A stretch of 64,000 nt of DNA from positions 186,001 to 250,000 of the forward strand of contig NZ_AP019379.1 of NCBI RefSeq assembly GCF_006741185.1, given 5' to 3'. The first letter of the stretch is position 1. Each line of letters starts with the position of its first letter. Origin of the DNA: Buchnera aphidicola (Nipponaphis monzeni). Its GTDB lineage: Bacteria; Pseudomonadota; Gammaproteobacteria; Enterobacterales; Enterobacteriaceae. Below the pieces are notes generated by a model, which made no database searches, had not been told where the DNA came from, and saw only the letters and a program-made list of their open reading frames with translations. The position numbers and the translations under genes are program-made. Of this stretch, positions 52,298 through 63,412 are shown in pieces.

Positions 52298-53639
52298 TTT
52301 ATTTTCTCTAAGTAAAAGTTATTTTTTTGTTGTAATTATTTAATATTATTAAATAATTTAGTTAATTTTTTATATGTGTGTAATGAATTAAATAATTATT
52401 TATATATAAATATAAAAGTATTATGTATAGATGATTTATAGTAAATGAATAAACAAATGTGTTTTTTAAAACAATTTAATAATGAATTTTATTAACTTTG
52501 TTAGTAATTTTATATTTAAATTTATATACTTGGAAAGTAATTTTAATGAATTTAAATAAATATTTAAAAATTTTTGAATACTTATATTTTCTTTCTATAG
52601 GTATTGTTTAATATTTAAAGATTTTATACAAAAGAATAACTGTTTTTTTTTGAAGTATAGTTTAAATTTTTGAAATGTAAATATGTTTAAATTTATATTT
52701 GAGTTATTTTTTAGTACATCTACTCATTTATTATTTTATGATAGTTTAGTTAAAATAATAAATAGTACGTTAGTAATATTAATAACAAGCATATTTAATA
52801 AATTAAAATTAATAACAAATTTTAAGTAGTGAATATGTTGATTATGTATTGATAATATATAAATAAAATTACGATTCTTAAAAAATGTTGTATATGTATG
52901 AATATTATGAATGTATAATATTATTTAAATATTTAAAATATTTATATATTAAGAAATGTTATGTGTATATTAATTTTTGTAAATTGTTTGATATAATATG
53001 TAATGTATAATTTTGTTGAGTTATATAATGAATTTTTTAATTATAAATTATAATAATAAAAAATATTTTTTTTAGGATAGTAAGTTTATTTTTTATAAGT
53101 AACAATATCAGTTGTCAACTTAAATATAAATTACTTTAAAAGTTAAGTATATTCTTTAATTTTTTATATTGCTTTTTTTATATATTATTTAATAATATTT
53201 CGTAATTTATAAGTTTTTATTTGCATTTGTTAGATGATTTTAGAGTACTATTTTAGTAACAATTATATTGTTTTGTAACACATTTTATGTGTATTACGCA
53301 TATTTATCACGTGTGTATTACCTTAAATATTGAATTAATCATAAATTTTATATAATTGATTATTAATAAGAATATGATAAAATTTCATATAGTTATGTTA
53401 TATAATATTTTTATATGTATTTGTTACATATAATTCAGTAGTAAATGTTATTTTAATATGTAAAGTAATCCATAAGTTACTTAATTTGTTTATAAAATAC
53501 AAGTATTATATTTAAAAATATTAAAAGATATCTTTCACACTTTTTTAAAATAAAATAATCAACTCGTATTGAATAATATGAGTGATATTAGTTTATTTCC
53601 AGTTAAATTAAATTGATTATTATAACATGAGAGCAAATT
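52298..53639. other. Divergent spacer ilvI / degP
   Basis: About 1.34 kb of A/T-rich DNA between divergently read genes. It holds the ilvIH and degP promoters; I cannot place them with confidence. A 9-bp hairpin lies at 53562-53583, about 60 bases before degP. No tRNA or ORF is seen. Confidence 0.55.
53562..53583 (+). promoter_or_regulatory. Hairpin in the degP leader
   Basis: ACTCGTATT, a four-base loop, then AATATGAGT: nine pairs including one G-U type. It sits upstream of the degP start, so it could be in the 5' UTR. Significance is uncertain. Confidence 0.3.
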
Positions 53640-55079
53640 ATGAAAAAATCAACTTTAATGTTGATTATGATTTCAATTACATTAACATTAACGTTAACTT
53701 TAAAAGTTTTTTTTAGTAGTACAAGTATAGCGAATATTAGGAATATTCCAGTAGCATATAAATTACCAAGTTTAGCACCTATGTTAGAACAAGTTATTCC
53801 TTCTGTTGTCAGTATTATTATTGAAGGAAATACAGTTGTTCATACACCAAAATCGTCTGATCAATCTTATAGTTTTTTTAGAAAAAATTTGTGTTTACAT
53901 AATAAAATATTTTTTCCTGTGGAAAAAACTTTTAATCGTAATTTTTTAAAAGAAAGTATTGCAAGATACGATAAATTTCGTGCTTTAGGATCTGGTGTAA
54001 TTATAGATGCTTCAAACAATTACGTAGTTACTAATAATCATGTGGTGAATCATGCTAATAAAATCCAAGTACAATTAAGTGATGGTCGTAAATATCAAGC
54101 GGTGGTAATTGGAAAAGATGTACGTTCAGACATTGCATTAATTCAACTTAAGGGTGCAGAAAAATTAACTGCTATTAAAATTGCTAACTCCGATAAAATA
54201 AAAGTAGGTGATTATACTATTGCTATTGGAAATCCTTATGGTTTAGGAGGAACTGTAACTTCAGGGATTATATCAGCTATTGGAAGAAGTGGATTAAATA
54301 TTGAACATTATGAAAATTTTATTCAAACTGATGCAGCTATTAATAGGGGTAATTCTGGGGGAGCTTTAGTAAATTTAAAAGGTGAGCTAATTGGAATTAA
54401 TACTGCTATTTTAGCCCCAGATGGTGGTAATATAGGTATTGGTTTTGCTATTCCTTCTAATATGGTTAAAAATTTAACTAAACAAATGGTAAATTTTGGA
54501 CAAGTTAGAAGAGGAGAGTTAGGTATTATAGGTACAGAATTAAATTCTGAATTAGCTAAAGTTATGAAATTAAATACACAAAAAGGTGCTTTTGTTAGTC
54601 AAGTATATCCAAATTCTGCTGCTGATCGATCAGGAATAAAATCTGGAGATGTTATTATTTTTTTAAATAACAAACCGATATATAGTTTTCTATCATTAAG
54701 AGCTGAAATTTCTTCTTTTCCCATTAATACAGAAATAATACTTGGAATATTACGTGACGGTCATGTTAAAAAGTTTGTTATAAAGTTAGAAAAAATTTTG
54801 AGAGAAACTATAGATTCTTCAAATGTTGATATTATAATAGAAGGCGCTGAGTTAAGTAATTGCGATATTAACGGATATAAAAGAGTTTTAATTAACGATG
54901 TGAAATCAAATACCTCTGCTTTTGCTCTTGGTTTAAGAAAAAATGACATTATTTTAGGATTAAATAAGATGTCTGTTTCTAGTGTAGAGGATTTAAGAAG
55001 AATATTAAGTAAAAAGCCTTCTATATTAGTATTTTGTATACAAAGAGGAAATCATGTAATTTATTTATTATTGCAATAA
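53640..55079 (+). CDS. degP: Periplasmic serine protease/chaperone DegP
   Basis: Envelope HtrA protease that degrades misfolded periplasmic proteins. The 479-residue product (E. coli 474) has a signal peptide (residues 1-about 30, MKKSTLMLIMISITLTLTLT) whose cleavage site is unusual and lacks a clean AXA. The catalytic triad is His134 (TNNHVV), Asp164 (SDIALIQL) and Ser239 (RGNSGGAL). Two PDZ domains follow (about 290-370 and 385-475). The LA loop region is Lys/Phe-rich. A GAGAGC before the ATG is a modest Shine-Dalgarno. It remains although many outer-membrane genes nearby are gone. Confidence 0.97.
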   Translation: MKKSTLMLIMISITLTLTLTLKVFFSSTSIANIRNIPVAYKLPSLAPMLEQVIPSVVSIIIEGNTVVHTPKSSDQSYSFFRKNLCLHNKIFFPVEKTFNRNFLKESIARYDKFRALGSGVIIDASNNYVVTNNHVVNHANKIQVQLSDGRKYQAVVIGKDVRSDIALIQLKGAEKLTAIKIANSDKIKVGDYTIAIGNPYGLGGTVTSGIISAIGRSGLNIEHYENFIQTDAAINRGNSGGALVNLKGELIGINTAILAPDGGNIGIGFAIPSNMVKNLTKQMVNFGQVRRGELGIIGTELNSELAKVMKLNTQKGAFVSQVYPNSAADRSGIKSGDVIIFLNNKPIYSFLSLRAEISSFPINTEIILGILRDGHVKKFVIKLEKILRETIDSSNVDIIIEGAELSNCDINGYKRVLINDVKSNTSAFALGLRKNDIILGLNKMSVSSVEDLRRILSKKPSILVFCIQRGNHVIYLLLQ

Positions 55080-55093
55080 TTTTTTTAATAAAA

Positions 55094-55135
55094 ATGTTTC
55101 TGACATCTTTTTTTTAAAGACATCAGAAACATAAA
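55094..55135. terminator. Terminator between convergent degP and dapD
   Basis: Stem GTTTCTGA / TCAGAAAC (55096-55103 and 55123-55130) extended by five inner pairs after a two-base mismatch. On the minus strand T-rich DNA follows, so it best fits dapD; it may serve both genes. Confidence 0.75.
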
Positions 55136-55168
55136 ATAATTGTTATATAAATATTTACTAATTATTTT

Positions 55169-55993
55169 TTAATTGTATTCTCTTAGAATTTTATTAATTT
55201 CTATTTTACTTAAAGTTTGTGAATCAATTTCTTTTACAATAACAGCACAATATAATCCATGAGAATTATTTTTGGATGGTAAGTATCCAGGTACTACAAC
55301 AGATTTTTTAGGTACTTTTCCATAGTGTATTGTTCCTGTATTTCTATTATAAATTTTAGTACTTTGACCAATAAATACTCCCATAGAAATAACGCAATTT
55401 TCTTCTATTATTACCCCTTCTACAATTTCAGAGCGAGCACCTATAAAACAGTTATCTTCTATAATTGTTGGGTTAGATTGTAGCGGTTCTAATACGCCGC
55501 CTATACCTGCTCCTCCGGATATATGTACATTATTTCCTATTTGTGCACATGATCCAATGGTAGCCCAAGTATCTATCATGCTGTTTTTCCCTATATGTGC
55601 TCCTATATTGACATAACAAGGCATTAATACACTGTTTTCTGATATAAAAGATCCATAACGTACAGTGGCTTGCGGGACAATACGTACTTTATCTTTTTTA
55701 AATTCTTCTTCGCTGTAATCACTATATTTAAGTTTTATTTTATCATAATAAGTTGTTTCTAATCCGTGAATAATGTTATTTTCAGAAATCATGTAATACA
55801 GTAGTATAGCTTTTTTTAACCATTGATGAGTTGTCCATTGTCCATTTATTTTTTCAGATATTTTTAATTTTCCTTCATTTAACATTTGTATGGTTTTTTC
55901 AATAGTACTTTTGTGTTCAGGATCAATGTTGTCTAAATGAATTGTTTCTTTTTGTTCAAATATTATTTTGATTTGTTTTTCTAGTGTTTTCAT
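55169..55993 (-). CDS. dapD: Tetrahydrodipicolinate N-succinyltransferase
   Basis: Succinylates tetrahydrodipicolinate in the DAP/lysine pathway. The 274 residues equal the E. coli length. An alpha-helical N-terminal domain (about 1-100) is followed by the left-handed beta-helix made of hexapeptide repeats ([25 protein letters not shown]...). [13 protein letters not shown] and the C-terminal [21 protein letters not shown] are conserved. It supplies DAP both for host lysine and for MurE. Confidence 0.98.
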   Translation of the reverse strand: MKTLEKQIKIIFEQKETIHLDNIDPEHKSTIEKTIQMLNEGKLKISEKINGQWTTHQWLKKAILLYYMISENNIIHGLETTYYDKIKLKYSDYSEEEFKKDKVRIVPQATVRYGSFISENSVLMPCYVNIGAHIGKNSMIDTWATIGSCAQIGNNVHISGGAGIGGVLEPLQSNPTIIEDNCFIGARSEIVEGVIIEENCVISMGVFIGQSTKIYNRNTGTIHYGKVPKKSVVVPGYLPSKNNSHGLYCAVIVKEIDSQTLSKIEINKILREYN

Positions 55994-56112
55994 GTTTAGA
56001 TGTATACTCTATTTTGTTTGTTAGTAATCTTAGTACATATTAAATACATTTTAAATAAATAATTTAAAAAAACAATATTATATTAGTTAATAATATATAT
56101 TATAGTAATTTT

Positions 56113-56907
56113 TTATTCATTAATAAGAACAGGTTGAATTTTCTCTTTGTGCTGATAAGTAAGTATTTCACATCCATTTTCAGTTACTAAAATAGTATGT
56201 TCATATTGAGCTGAAAGGCTTTGGTCTTTAGTTTTTATTGTCCATCCATCTTTTTCACATACGACTTCTTTATTACCTGCATTAATCATAGGTTCAATAG
56301 TAAAAGTCATACCTGTTTTTAAAGTTAATCCATTATCATTTCCTAAATAATGTAATATTTGAGGAGGTTCATGGAATAATTTGCCAATACCATGACCACA
56401 ATATTCTCTTACTACAGAAAATTTCCTTTTTTCTACATATTCTTGTATTTTTTTACCTAATTTAAATAATCTAATACCAGGTTTAATTAATTTTATTGCT
56501 GTATATAAGCTTTGTTGTGTAGTATAACAGAGTTTATTAGCTACAGGACTGATATCGCCTATATAAAACATTTTAGATGAATCTCCATGATAACCATTTT
56601 TTATAATAGATATATCAATATTAATTATATCTCCTTTTTTTAATATTTGAGAAGTATTTGGAATTCCGTGACATACTACATTGTTTACAGATGTGCATAT
56701 AGATTTAGGAAATCCATTATACCCTAAGCAAGCAGGAATAGCTTTTTGTTTGTTAATAATGTAGTTATAACAAATATTGTCAATGTCAGATGTTGTTATT
56801 CCAGGACTAAGGTAATGTTCAATCATTTCTAAAACTTCAGCTGTCAGTTTTCCAGAAATTCTCATTTTTTCAATTTCTTGAGAATTTTTGATAGAAATAT
56901 TATTCAT
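56113..56907 (-). CDS. map: Methionine aminopeptidase
   Basis: Removes the initiator Met from new proteins. From the ATG at 56907 the product has 264 residues, exactly the E. coli length, starting MNNISIKNSQEIEKMRISGKL. An ATG four codons upstream (56919) is also in frame, but GGAAAC between the two fits a Shine-Dalgarno for the second. Metal ligands of the pita-bread fold are in NIDISIIKNGYHGDSSKMF (two Asp), CGHGIGKLFHEPP (His), FTIEPM (Glu) and QYEHTI (Glu). It is divergent from rpsB, as in E. coli. Confidence 0.96.
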   Translation of the reverse strand: MNNISIKNSQEIEKMRISGKLTAEVLEMIEHYLSPGITTSDIDNICYNYIINKQKAIPACLGYNGFPKSICTSVNNVVCHGIPNTSQILKKGDIINIDISIIKNGYHGDSSKMFYIGDISPVANKLCYTTQQSLYTAIKLIKPGIRLFKLGKKIQEYVEKRKFSVVREYCGHGIGKLFHEPPQILHYLGNDNGLTLKTGMTFTIEPMINAGNKEVVCEKDGWTIKTKDQSLSAQYEHTILVTENGCEILTYQHKEKIQPVLINE

Positions 56908-57233
56908 TATTGTTTCCATTTATTATTATTTTATATAATTAATAATTAAAATGTTAGGACATTTTTAATTATATTTAAAGTACTATTAAGATAGTACATA
57001 TAATTTATTAAATGTTTTATATTTTTAAATTAATAATTTAATAACTGTTTATTATAATATAAATGATATTTGTTAATTAAAAATAATATTAAACATTTTT
57101 ATGTAATATATTTTATAGTAATGGAATTATTTTATTGAATTTTATTTATAATCGTTTTTTTTAAGTTTTTATTAATTTGTTATAAAAACATTTTAGTAAT
57201 TCTAAAAAATTAATTAGATATATAGAGGTTATT
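56908..57233. other. Divergent spacer map / rpsB
   Basis: About 325 bases. In E. coli the rpsB leader here is an S2 autoregulatory site. Only A/T-rich DNA and an AGAGG Shine-Dalgarno just before rpsB are visible. Confidence 0.5.
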
Positions 57234-57944
57234 ATGAATCAGATAGTATCTATGAAAGATATGTTAAAAGCAGGTGTACACTTTGGTCATCAGACTCGTT
57301 ATTGGAACCCAAAAATGAAGCCATTTATTTTTGGATCTCAAAATAAAGTACATATTATTAATTTAGAAAAAACTCTTCCATTATTTAATAATGCTGTTTT
57401 TGAATTAAAAAAAATTGCTTATAGAAGAGAAAAAATTTTATTTATCGGAACTAAAAAATCAGCTAAAATAAGTATAAAAAAAGCGGCTTTGAGTTGTGGG
57501 CAATATTATGTAAATCATAGATGGTTAGGAGGGATGTTAACTAATTGGAAAACAGTAAGACAATCAATTAAACGTCTTAAAGATTTAGAATCTGAGTCAA
57601 AAGATGGAACTTTTGAAAAATTAACAAAAAAAGAAGTATTAATACGATCTAGACATTTATTGAAATTAGAAAATAGTCTAGGGGGTATTAAAGATATGGG
57701 AGGGTTACCGAATGCATTGTTTATTATAGATGCAAAACATGAAGAAATTGCTATAAAAGAAGCAAACAATTTAGGAATTTTGGTATTTGCTGTAGTAGAT
57801 ACTAATGCTAATCCAGATGGTGTTGATTTTATTATACCAGGTAATGATGATGCTATGAGGGCTATAAATTTGTATCTAAACGCTATTTCCCAAACAATTA
57901 GTAATAAAAAAATAAGTAGTAAATCAACGATTAAAAATATGTAA
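57234..57944 (+). CDS. rpsB: 30S ribosomal protein S2
   Basis: Component of the small ribosomal subunit, joining with S1 late in assembly. The 236-residue product (E. coli 241) has [28 protein letters not shown] at the start. The central [18 protein letters not shown] and the C-terminal [19 protein letters not shown] are conserved. It heads the rpsB-tsf pair; the 176-base gap to tsf is A/T-rich with a small GTACT/AGTAC hairpin. Confidence 0.98.
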   Translation: MNQIVSMKDMLKAGVHFGHQTRYWNPKMKPFIFGSQNKVHIINLEKTLPLFNNAVFELKKIAYRREKILFIGTKKSAKISIKKAALSCGQYYVNHRWLGGMLTNWKTVRQSIKRLKDLESESKDGTFEKLTKKEVLIRSRHLLKLENSLGGIKDMGGLPNALFIIDAKHEEIAIKEANNLGILVFAVVDTNANPDGVDFIIPGNDDAMRAINLYLNAISQTISNKKISSKSTIKNM

Positions 57945-58120
57945 ATTAATTATTTATATTTTTAATAAATAGAAAAATTAAATTACAGTAATTAGAAATA
58001 ATTATTAAATATACACTTTTTATTTTCAATATTAAATATTGATATAATTTTCGTACTATTTACAGTACATGTATTATATATTTATAACTTTATGTTTTAC
58101 ATTTCAGAGATATATAAAAA

Positions 58121-58930
58121 ATGACTGATAAAATTAATATTTTAAAAATTCGAGAACTGAGGAAGCGTACTGGGGTAGGAATTGTAGAATGTAAAGAGGC
58201 ATTAATAAGATCTCAAGGAAACATTGAACAATCTATTGATTATTTGAGAACATTGGGTTATGCGAAGGTTTTAAAAAGAATACATTGCGAGATGTTACAT
58301 GGTTCTATATTTATACATATAAATGATAATAAAGGAGTTATGTTAGAATTAAATTGTGAAACGGATTTTGTAGCTAATAGTAAAGAGTTTATTACATTTG
58401 GTCAACAAGTATTAAGTATTGCAGCTTTAAATAGTATAAAGGAAATCGATGAGTTACGTAATATATGTAAAAATGAAATAATCAATTTTATGAACAAAGT
58501 TAATGAAAATGTTTGTATTCGTCGTTTATTTTTTTTAGAAAACAAAAATTTTATTTCTTATTTACATGGAACACGTATTGGAGTATTTGTTATTGCTGAC
58601 AATATTATGAGTGACAATAGATCGGTAATAAAAAAAATTGCTATGCATATTGCGTTTAGTAAACCAGAGTTTTTAACAATAGAAGAAATACCTAGCAAAA
58701 TTATTAATAGAGAATATTCTATTCAATCAGACATTGTGACTAAAATGAATAAACCTAAGATAGTATTTGATAAAATAATTCAAGGTAAAATGAATAGATT
58801 TAAAGAAGAAATTACTTTATTAGAACAATTTTTTGTAATGGAACCTAAAAAAAGAATTAAACAAGTACTACAAGAAAATAATCTTGTTTTAAGTTTTTTT
58901 AAACGATTTGAAGTAGGTGAATTATTATAA
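58121..58930 (+). CDS. tsf: Translation elongation factor Ts
   Basis: Nucleotide exchange factor for EF-Tu. The 269-residue product (E. coli 283) has a UBA-like N-terminal domain, LRKRTGVGIVECKEALIRSQGNIEQSIDYLR. The exchange motif CETDFVANSKEF near residue 80 is kept. The core dimer-like domains follow (HIAFSKPEFLTIEEIP and the coiled coil). The C-terminal region is somewhat shorter and more diverged, ending LSFFKRFEVGELL. It is followed by a strong hairpin. Confidence 0.97.
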   Translation: MTDKINILKIRELRKRTGVGIVECKEALIRSQGNIEQSIDYLRTLGYAKVLKRIHCEMLHGSIFIHINDNKGVMLELNCETDFVANSKEFITFGQQVLSIAALNSIKEIDELRNICKNEIINFMNKVNENVCIRRLFFLENKNFISYLHGTRIGVFVIADNIMSDNRSVIKKIAMHIAFSKPEFLTIEEIPSKIINREYSIQSDIVTKMNKPKIVFDKIIQGKMNRFKEEITLLEQFFVMEPKKRIKQVLQENNLVLSFFKRFEVGELL

Positions 58931-58959
58931 TATAATTGTATTATTTTAAAGCATCTGAA

Positions 58960-58994
58960 TATTTTAGAAGACTTTTTAATTGTCTTCTAAAATA
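58960..58994 (+). terminator. Terminator-like hairpin after tsf
   Basis: A 13-bp perfect stem TATTTTAGAAGAC / GTCTTCTAAAATA with a 9-nt loop lies 30 bases beyond the tsf stop. The 3' side lacks a strong T run, so it may instead act as an end-stabilising stem. Confidence 0.7.
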
Positions 58995-59826
58995 TAGAAT
59001 TATTTACATTGAACATTATACAATTTTTGGTTGATACAAGAATACAACATATTTATATTGTATAATTAAAATTAGTAAATAAAAGCTGTATGCAAAAATA
59101 AATTCAGTACAATGAATTTTTTATTAAGATTAATTAATCGAGGCAGTGTTCCATATTTTTTATTGAATAATATTTTATTATTAAGTGACATAATTCATTT
59201 ATAATTAATTTTTTATATGTAAAAAATTAATTATAAATAGTTATATAATATATATATATAATCTTTTTTATTAAAAATTAATTGACTGGTTATAGAGCTT
59301 TTTATATTTCTATTATATTAAATAACTATTTAATGTTATTAATTTTAATTAATAGTGACATTATATATGGAATGTTTAGTAAACTACAGTAGTTTGACAA
59401 TTTTATAAGAATTATTTTAACTTTTATAGTTTTGATTTTTATTTAATAAAATTTAAAAAAAATTAAGATTAATATCTATATATATTGTTAAAATAATGCT
59501 AGATAAAATGTATATTTTAAATATTAAGTATAATTTTTTTAGTAAGTATCTTATATCATGAATAATAGTTACCGTATACCTTAAATAATATATAAAAACT
59601 ATGTTTTTATAATTTATTAGTAAATAATAAATGATTTTTTTCGTTTGTTATAGTTGGTATTTGTGTTTTAAATATTATCATTTTAGTTATGGTAATATAA
59701 TATTTGTTTTATAATATTGTTTTAATGATTTTTTTTGCAAATTTTTTAAAATAGATATATGAAATCGGTATTTTTGAGCGAATTATAGTTATTAAATATC
59801 TTAACAAGATAATTTGGAGAAAAATT
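58995..59826. other. Erased pyrH region between tsf and frr
   Basis: About 830 bases after the tsf hairpin; pyrH (UMP kinase, about 725 bases) should lie here. No amino acid kinase motif can be read. An 18-bp inverted repeat at 59198-59237 is the main structure. The frr Shine-Dalgarno TTGGAGA ends the spacer. Confidence 0.6.
59198..59237. repeat. 18-bp perfect inverted repeat with 4-nt loop
   Basis: TTTATAATTAATTTTTTA (59198-59215), loop TATG, and the exact complement at 59220-59237. It is all A/T, but its length and tight loop exceed the other palindromes of the window. Confidence 0.75.
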
Positions 59827-60384
59827 ATGATTAATGAAATCAGAAAGGACATTATAAACAAAATGGATAGATGCATAAATTTATTTATGCAAGATATTAA
59901 CACTATTAGAACGAATAAAGTATTTCCTGAATTGTTAGCAGGAATTAATGTTAGCTACTATGGTAAAAAAACATCTTTATTAACCCTTGCAAATGTAACA
60001 GTACAAGATACATCTGTGCTTAAAGTTAATGTTTTTGACCCATCTATTAATAAATTGATAGAAAAATCTATTAAAAATGCTAATTTAGGTTTTAATTGTT
60101 TTACAAAAGGAGATAGTATTCATGTTAGCGTCCCTAAATTAACAGAAGAAAGAAGAAAAGAATTAATAAAATTGGTAAAAAAAAGTGCTCAAAAACATCG
60201 TGTACATATAAGAAACATTAGAAGAGAGGCAAATGTTAAGTCTAAAACATGTTTAAAAGATAAAATTATTACTAAGGATAAAGATTACGAAATACAATCA
60301 ATTGTTCAAAAATTAACAAATGATTATGTAAAAAAAATAGATAATATTCTTCTAAATAAAGAACGATCACTTATGGAAATTTAG
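59827..60384 (+). CDS. frr: Ribosome recycling factor
   Basis: Splits post-termination ribosomes with EF-G. The 185 residues equal the E. coli length. Three-helix-bundle signatures are MDRCINLFMQDINTIRTNKVFPELLAGI and VTVQDTSVLKVNVFDPS. VPKLTEERRKELIKLVKKSAQKHRVHIRNIRREAN carries the conserved arginines. The ATG at 59827 is preceded by GGAGA. pyrH, which precedes it in relatives, is missing. Confidence 0.98.
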   Translation: MINEIRKDIINKMDRCINLFMQDINTIRTNKVFPELLAGINVSYYGKKTSLLTLANVTVQDTSVLKVNVFDPSINKLIEKSIKNANLGFNCFTKGDSIHVSVPKLTEERRKELIKLVKKSAQKHRVHIRNIRREANVKSKTCLKDKIITKDKDYEIQSIVQKLTNDYVKKIDNILLNKERSLMEI

Positions 60385-60887
60385 TATTTTAGTAAAGTAT
60401 TAATAAAAATTTTTAAAAGGAATATATTTTAAATATTTATAACAATAATTAGTATACACATTTTTATTTTAATAGGTAAATTTTTTCAACATTTTAAAAA
60501 AATAAAAAGTTTATATTATTTTATTTTTGTAAATAAAATAATTAATTTTATTTTTAACTATTTTATAGTTCGCTATTAAAGAAAATATGATTGTTATTTA
60601 TAAATTAATATTACTGTTTAAATAACAAATTTACATGTTGTATGTGATTTAAACATTTAAAACGATATCATTTTTTTAAGTAATAGATTTATGTGATAAT
60701 GATTATAAACGTATTATTAAATATAATGACATCTCTTAATGAAGAATATGTGTTGAATAATGAAAAAGTAATTATTAGTTAACACGTATGTGTGTATATT
60801 AATAACATATTTATATTTAATATTATAAAGTATAATATTAGTTAAAATAGCATATAGGCATAATATTAATAGGAGTATGTTATTTTT
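60385..60887. other. Erased dxr region between frr and uppS
   Basis: About 500 bases; dxr (about 1.2 kb) lies here in relatives. Only A/T-rich DNA remains and the gap is less than half the gene length. Confidence 0.55.
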
Positions 60888-61643
60888 ATGTCAGTAATGA
60901 ACAATTACGAAAGCGATAAAAATAAAAAAGAAAACAATAAATTAGTTCGTCATGTAGCAATTATTATGGATGGTAATGGAAGGTGGGCAGTTAATAAAGG
61001 AAAATTACGGATTGAAGGCCATAGAGAAGGAATAAAAGCGGTTATAAAAGTTATTGATTTTGCAATAGTTAGTAAATTAGAAGCGTTAACCTTATATGTT
61101 TTTAGTAGTGAAAACTGGATTAGACCTACATCAGAAATATCTTCTTTGATGAAGTTATTTTTACATGTTTTAAATACTCAATTAGATAATTTACATAAAA
61201 AAAATATTAAATTAAAAGTTATAGGAGATATTTCTTTGTTTTCTAGGGAATTACAGGAAAAAATAAAAAACTCTGAATTAGTAACTTCAAATAATAATGG
61301 ATTACAGTTGAATATTGCTGCTAATTATGGTGGTCGATGGGATATAATTCAAGCTGTAAAAAAAACTGTTATTAAAATAAAACAAAAAAAACTTTCTTTT
61401 ATCGAAATAAATGATATTACTTTTTCTAAAGAATTATGTATGAGTGATTTAGCACCAGTAGACTTAGTAATTAGAACAGGTGGTGAATATAGAATTAGCA
61501 ATTTTTTAATTTGGCAGATTTCTTATTCTGAACTTTATTTTACAGATGTTCTTTGGCCTGATTTTGATAAATATCATTTTAAATTAGCGATTCACTGTTT
61601 TTTAAATAGGAAGCGTAATTTTGGAGGTAGTCGAACACAATAA
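60888..61643 (+). CDS. uppS: Undecaprenyl diphosphate synthase
   Basis: cis-Prenyltransferase that makes the C55 lipid carrier for peptidoglycan. The 251-residue product (E. coli 253) has VAIIMDGNGRWA with the catalytic Asp near residue 28. GHREGIKAV, LTLYVFSSENWIRP and NIAANYGGRWDI follow. The C-terminal VDLVIRTGGEYRISNFLIWQISYSELYFTDVLWPDF is conserved. AGGAG lies 12 bases before the ATG. The basic Lys/Asn-rich N-terminus is lineage-specific. It serves MraY and MurG, also in this window. Confidence 0.97.
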   Translation: MSVMNNYESDKNKKENNKLVRHVAIIMDGNGRWAVNKGKLRIEGHREGIKAVIKVIDFAIVSKLEALTLYVFSSENWIRPTSEISSLMKLFLHVLNTQLDNLHKKNIKLKVIGDISLFSRELQEKIKNSELVTSNNNGLQLNIAANYGGRWDIIQAVKKTVIKIKQKKLSFIEINDITFSKELCMSDLAPVDLVIRTGGEYRISNFLIWQISYSELYFTDVLWPDFDKYHFKLAIHCFLNRKRNFGGSRTQ

Positions 61644-63412
61644 ATTTTTTATTAAATAAAGTTATTATTATTGTTATGGTTTAAATGAAACACAAAACTT
61701 TTTATTATCACATAATTAATTGTTCGTTATAAAGTTCATATAAAAATATTTAATTATAATGAGTATTATTTATAAATATACGATGTTTATTTTAATAAAC
61801 AATGTTATTTAAGATATTTGTGTGTTTTTAATTTTGTTTTTACAAAATAATAGCTTTAAGTAACATTTAAAAAATGTAAAATGAGTAGCATAAAATTAAT
61901 TAAATAAAAAATTTTGTTATATTTTTTAATATAATTTAAAAAAAATTTTAATAAGTAATATTTTTTATTAAATTATTAAGAATTATTTATATATTAAATA
62001 ACAATAATTATTTATTTTATAATAGATAAAAGTATTAAGTATTTTAATTTTATTGTTTGAAATCATCAATAAATGTGCAATTTTATTTATAAATATTTTT
62101 GTAAAATGCATATTTGGTAAATATATTTTTATTAATAAAATTTATTTAATTTTCTATGTGTAATAGAAAGATTTTTTTATTTAATTTTTTAGTTTATGTT
62201 ATTTTGGTATATTTTCAGTAGTTATATATTAATTTTTTTTAAAGATTTTTATATAAATTTTTCATGTTACTAAGAGTAATAAAATTTTTTATTACGTGAA
62301 ATATGTTGTTTGTATTAAACAAATTCAAAAATATAATATATTTGTACATTAATATAAATTTAATGTGTAAATATTGTAATAAAAAAATTGTTTATTTAGT
62401 TGTAAAGTTATTATTTTAAATTTTTAGTAAGTTTTATGTGCAAAATATTAATTTTTTATACAAGGTATATTTAACACAAATTATTTATTTTTTTAAAAAT
62501 GAAAATTTTATATTAGTAAAACATTATTATTAAATTATTAAGTATAAAATACTAAATATTTTTATATTTTATAAATTAAAATATTGAAAGTTATTAAATT
62601 TTTTTTAGTTAGTGAAAATTGATATTCTATTACAATTATATAATTATTATGTTCATTGGTAATAAACAATTATGCTGATAATTTTAATTATGTACATTTA
62701 ACATCTTTTATAGTATGTTGGTTTTTTTAATTTTTAAATATGTGTTTGACAATATTAGAAAGATTTATAAATTATCTATAGATAAGTAATAATAGTTTAA
62801 TGAATATAGTATTGATAAAATACATAAGTGTATTAATGTTATGTTATTTAGGTTTGTTTATATAAATTATTAAAAGTATTTAATAATTATTAAATATTTT
62901 TTATTAAATTATATCATTAGTTATTTAATCAGTTTTTTTTTAAAATATATAAATTTAAAAAAAATTTATTTGTATTCGTATTATTAGAGATAATACGATT
63001 TATTATTGAGTATTTTTATAACAAAACATTGTGCTTAAAATGTTAAAGATATTAAAGGTATTCATTTAAATAATTAATTTGAAATTAAAGTTTTGTTTTA
63101 ATAAATTCTTTAAGAAAGTTATGTGATGACAATTACAAAGATATTTTACATAATTAAAATTAATAAATACAATTAATAATTATTTCAACAATAATTGTAA
63201 GAATATTATTAATAAATACTTTGTTATTGATATCTAATTTTTAAATGATAGACAAGAATAATTGTCGTATAAAAAATTAATTTTTTAAAATAATTAATGT
63301 TGAACATTATTTTTTGTTTTTTTTATTAAAAATTAGGGTTTATTTATTAACGTGTTATTTGTAAATAACTGTATAAAAATTTTATATTTACAAGGAAAAA
63401 TATTTTTTATGT
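61644..63412. other. Erased region between uppS and fabZ
   Basis: About 1.77 kb. E. coli has cdsA, rseP, bamA, skp and lpxD here, and other Buchnera keep bamA. Nothing readable is left in any frame. The fabZ Shine-Dalgarno AAGG is near the right end. Confidence 0.6.

Noticed and set aside
59709..59903. 64-codon minus-strand frame rich in Ile/Leu
   Set aside because: It overlaps the start and leader of frr on the other strand and resembles no membrane protein family; it is a composition artefact.
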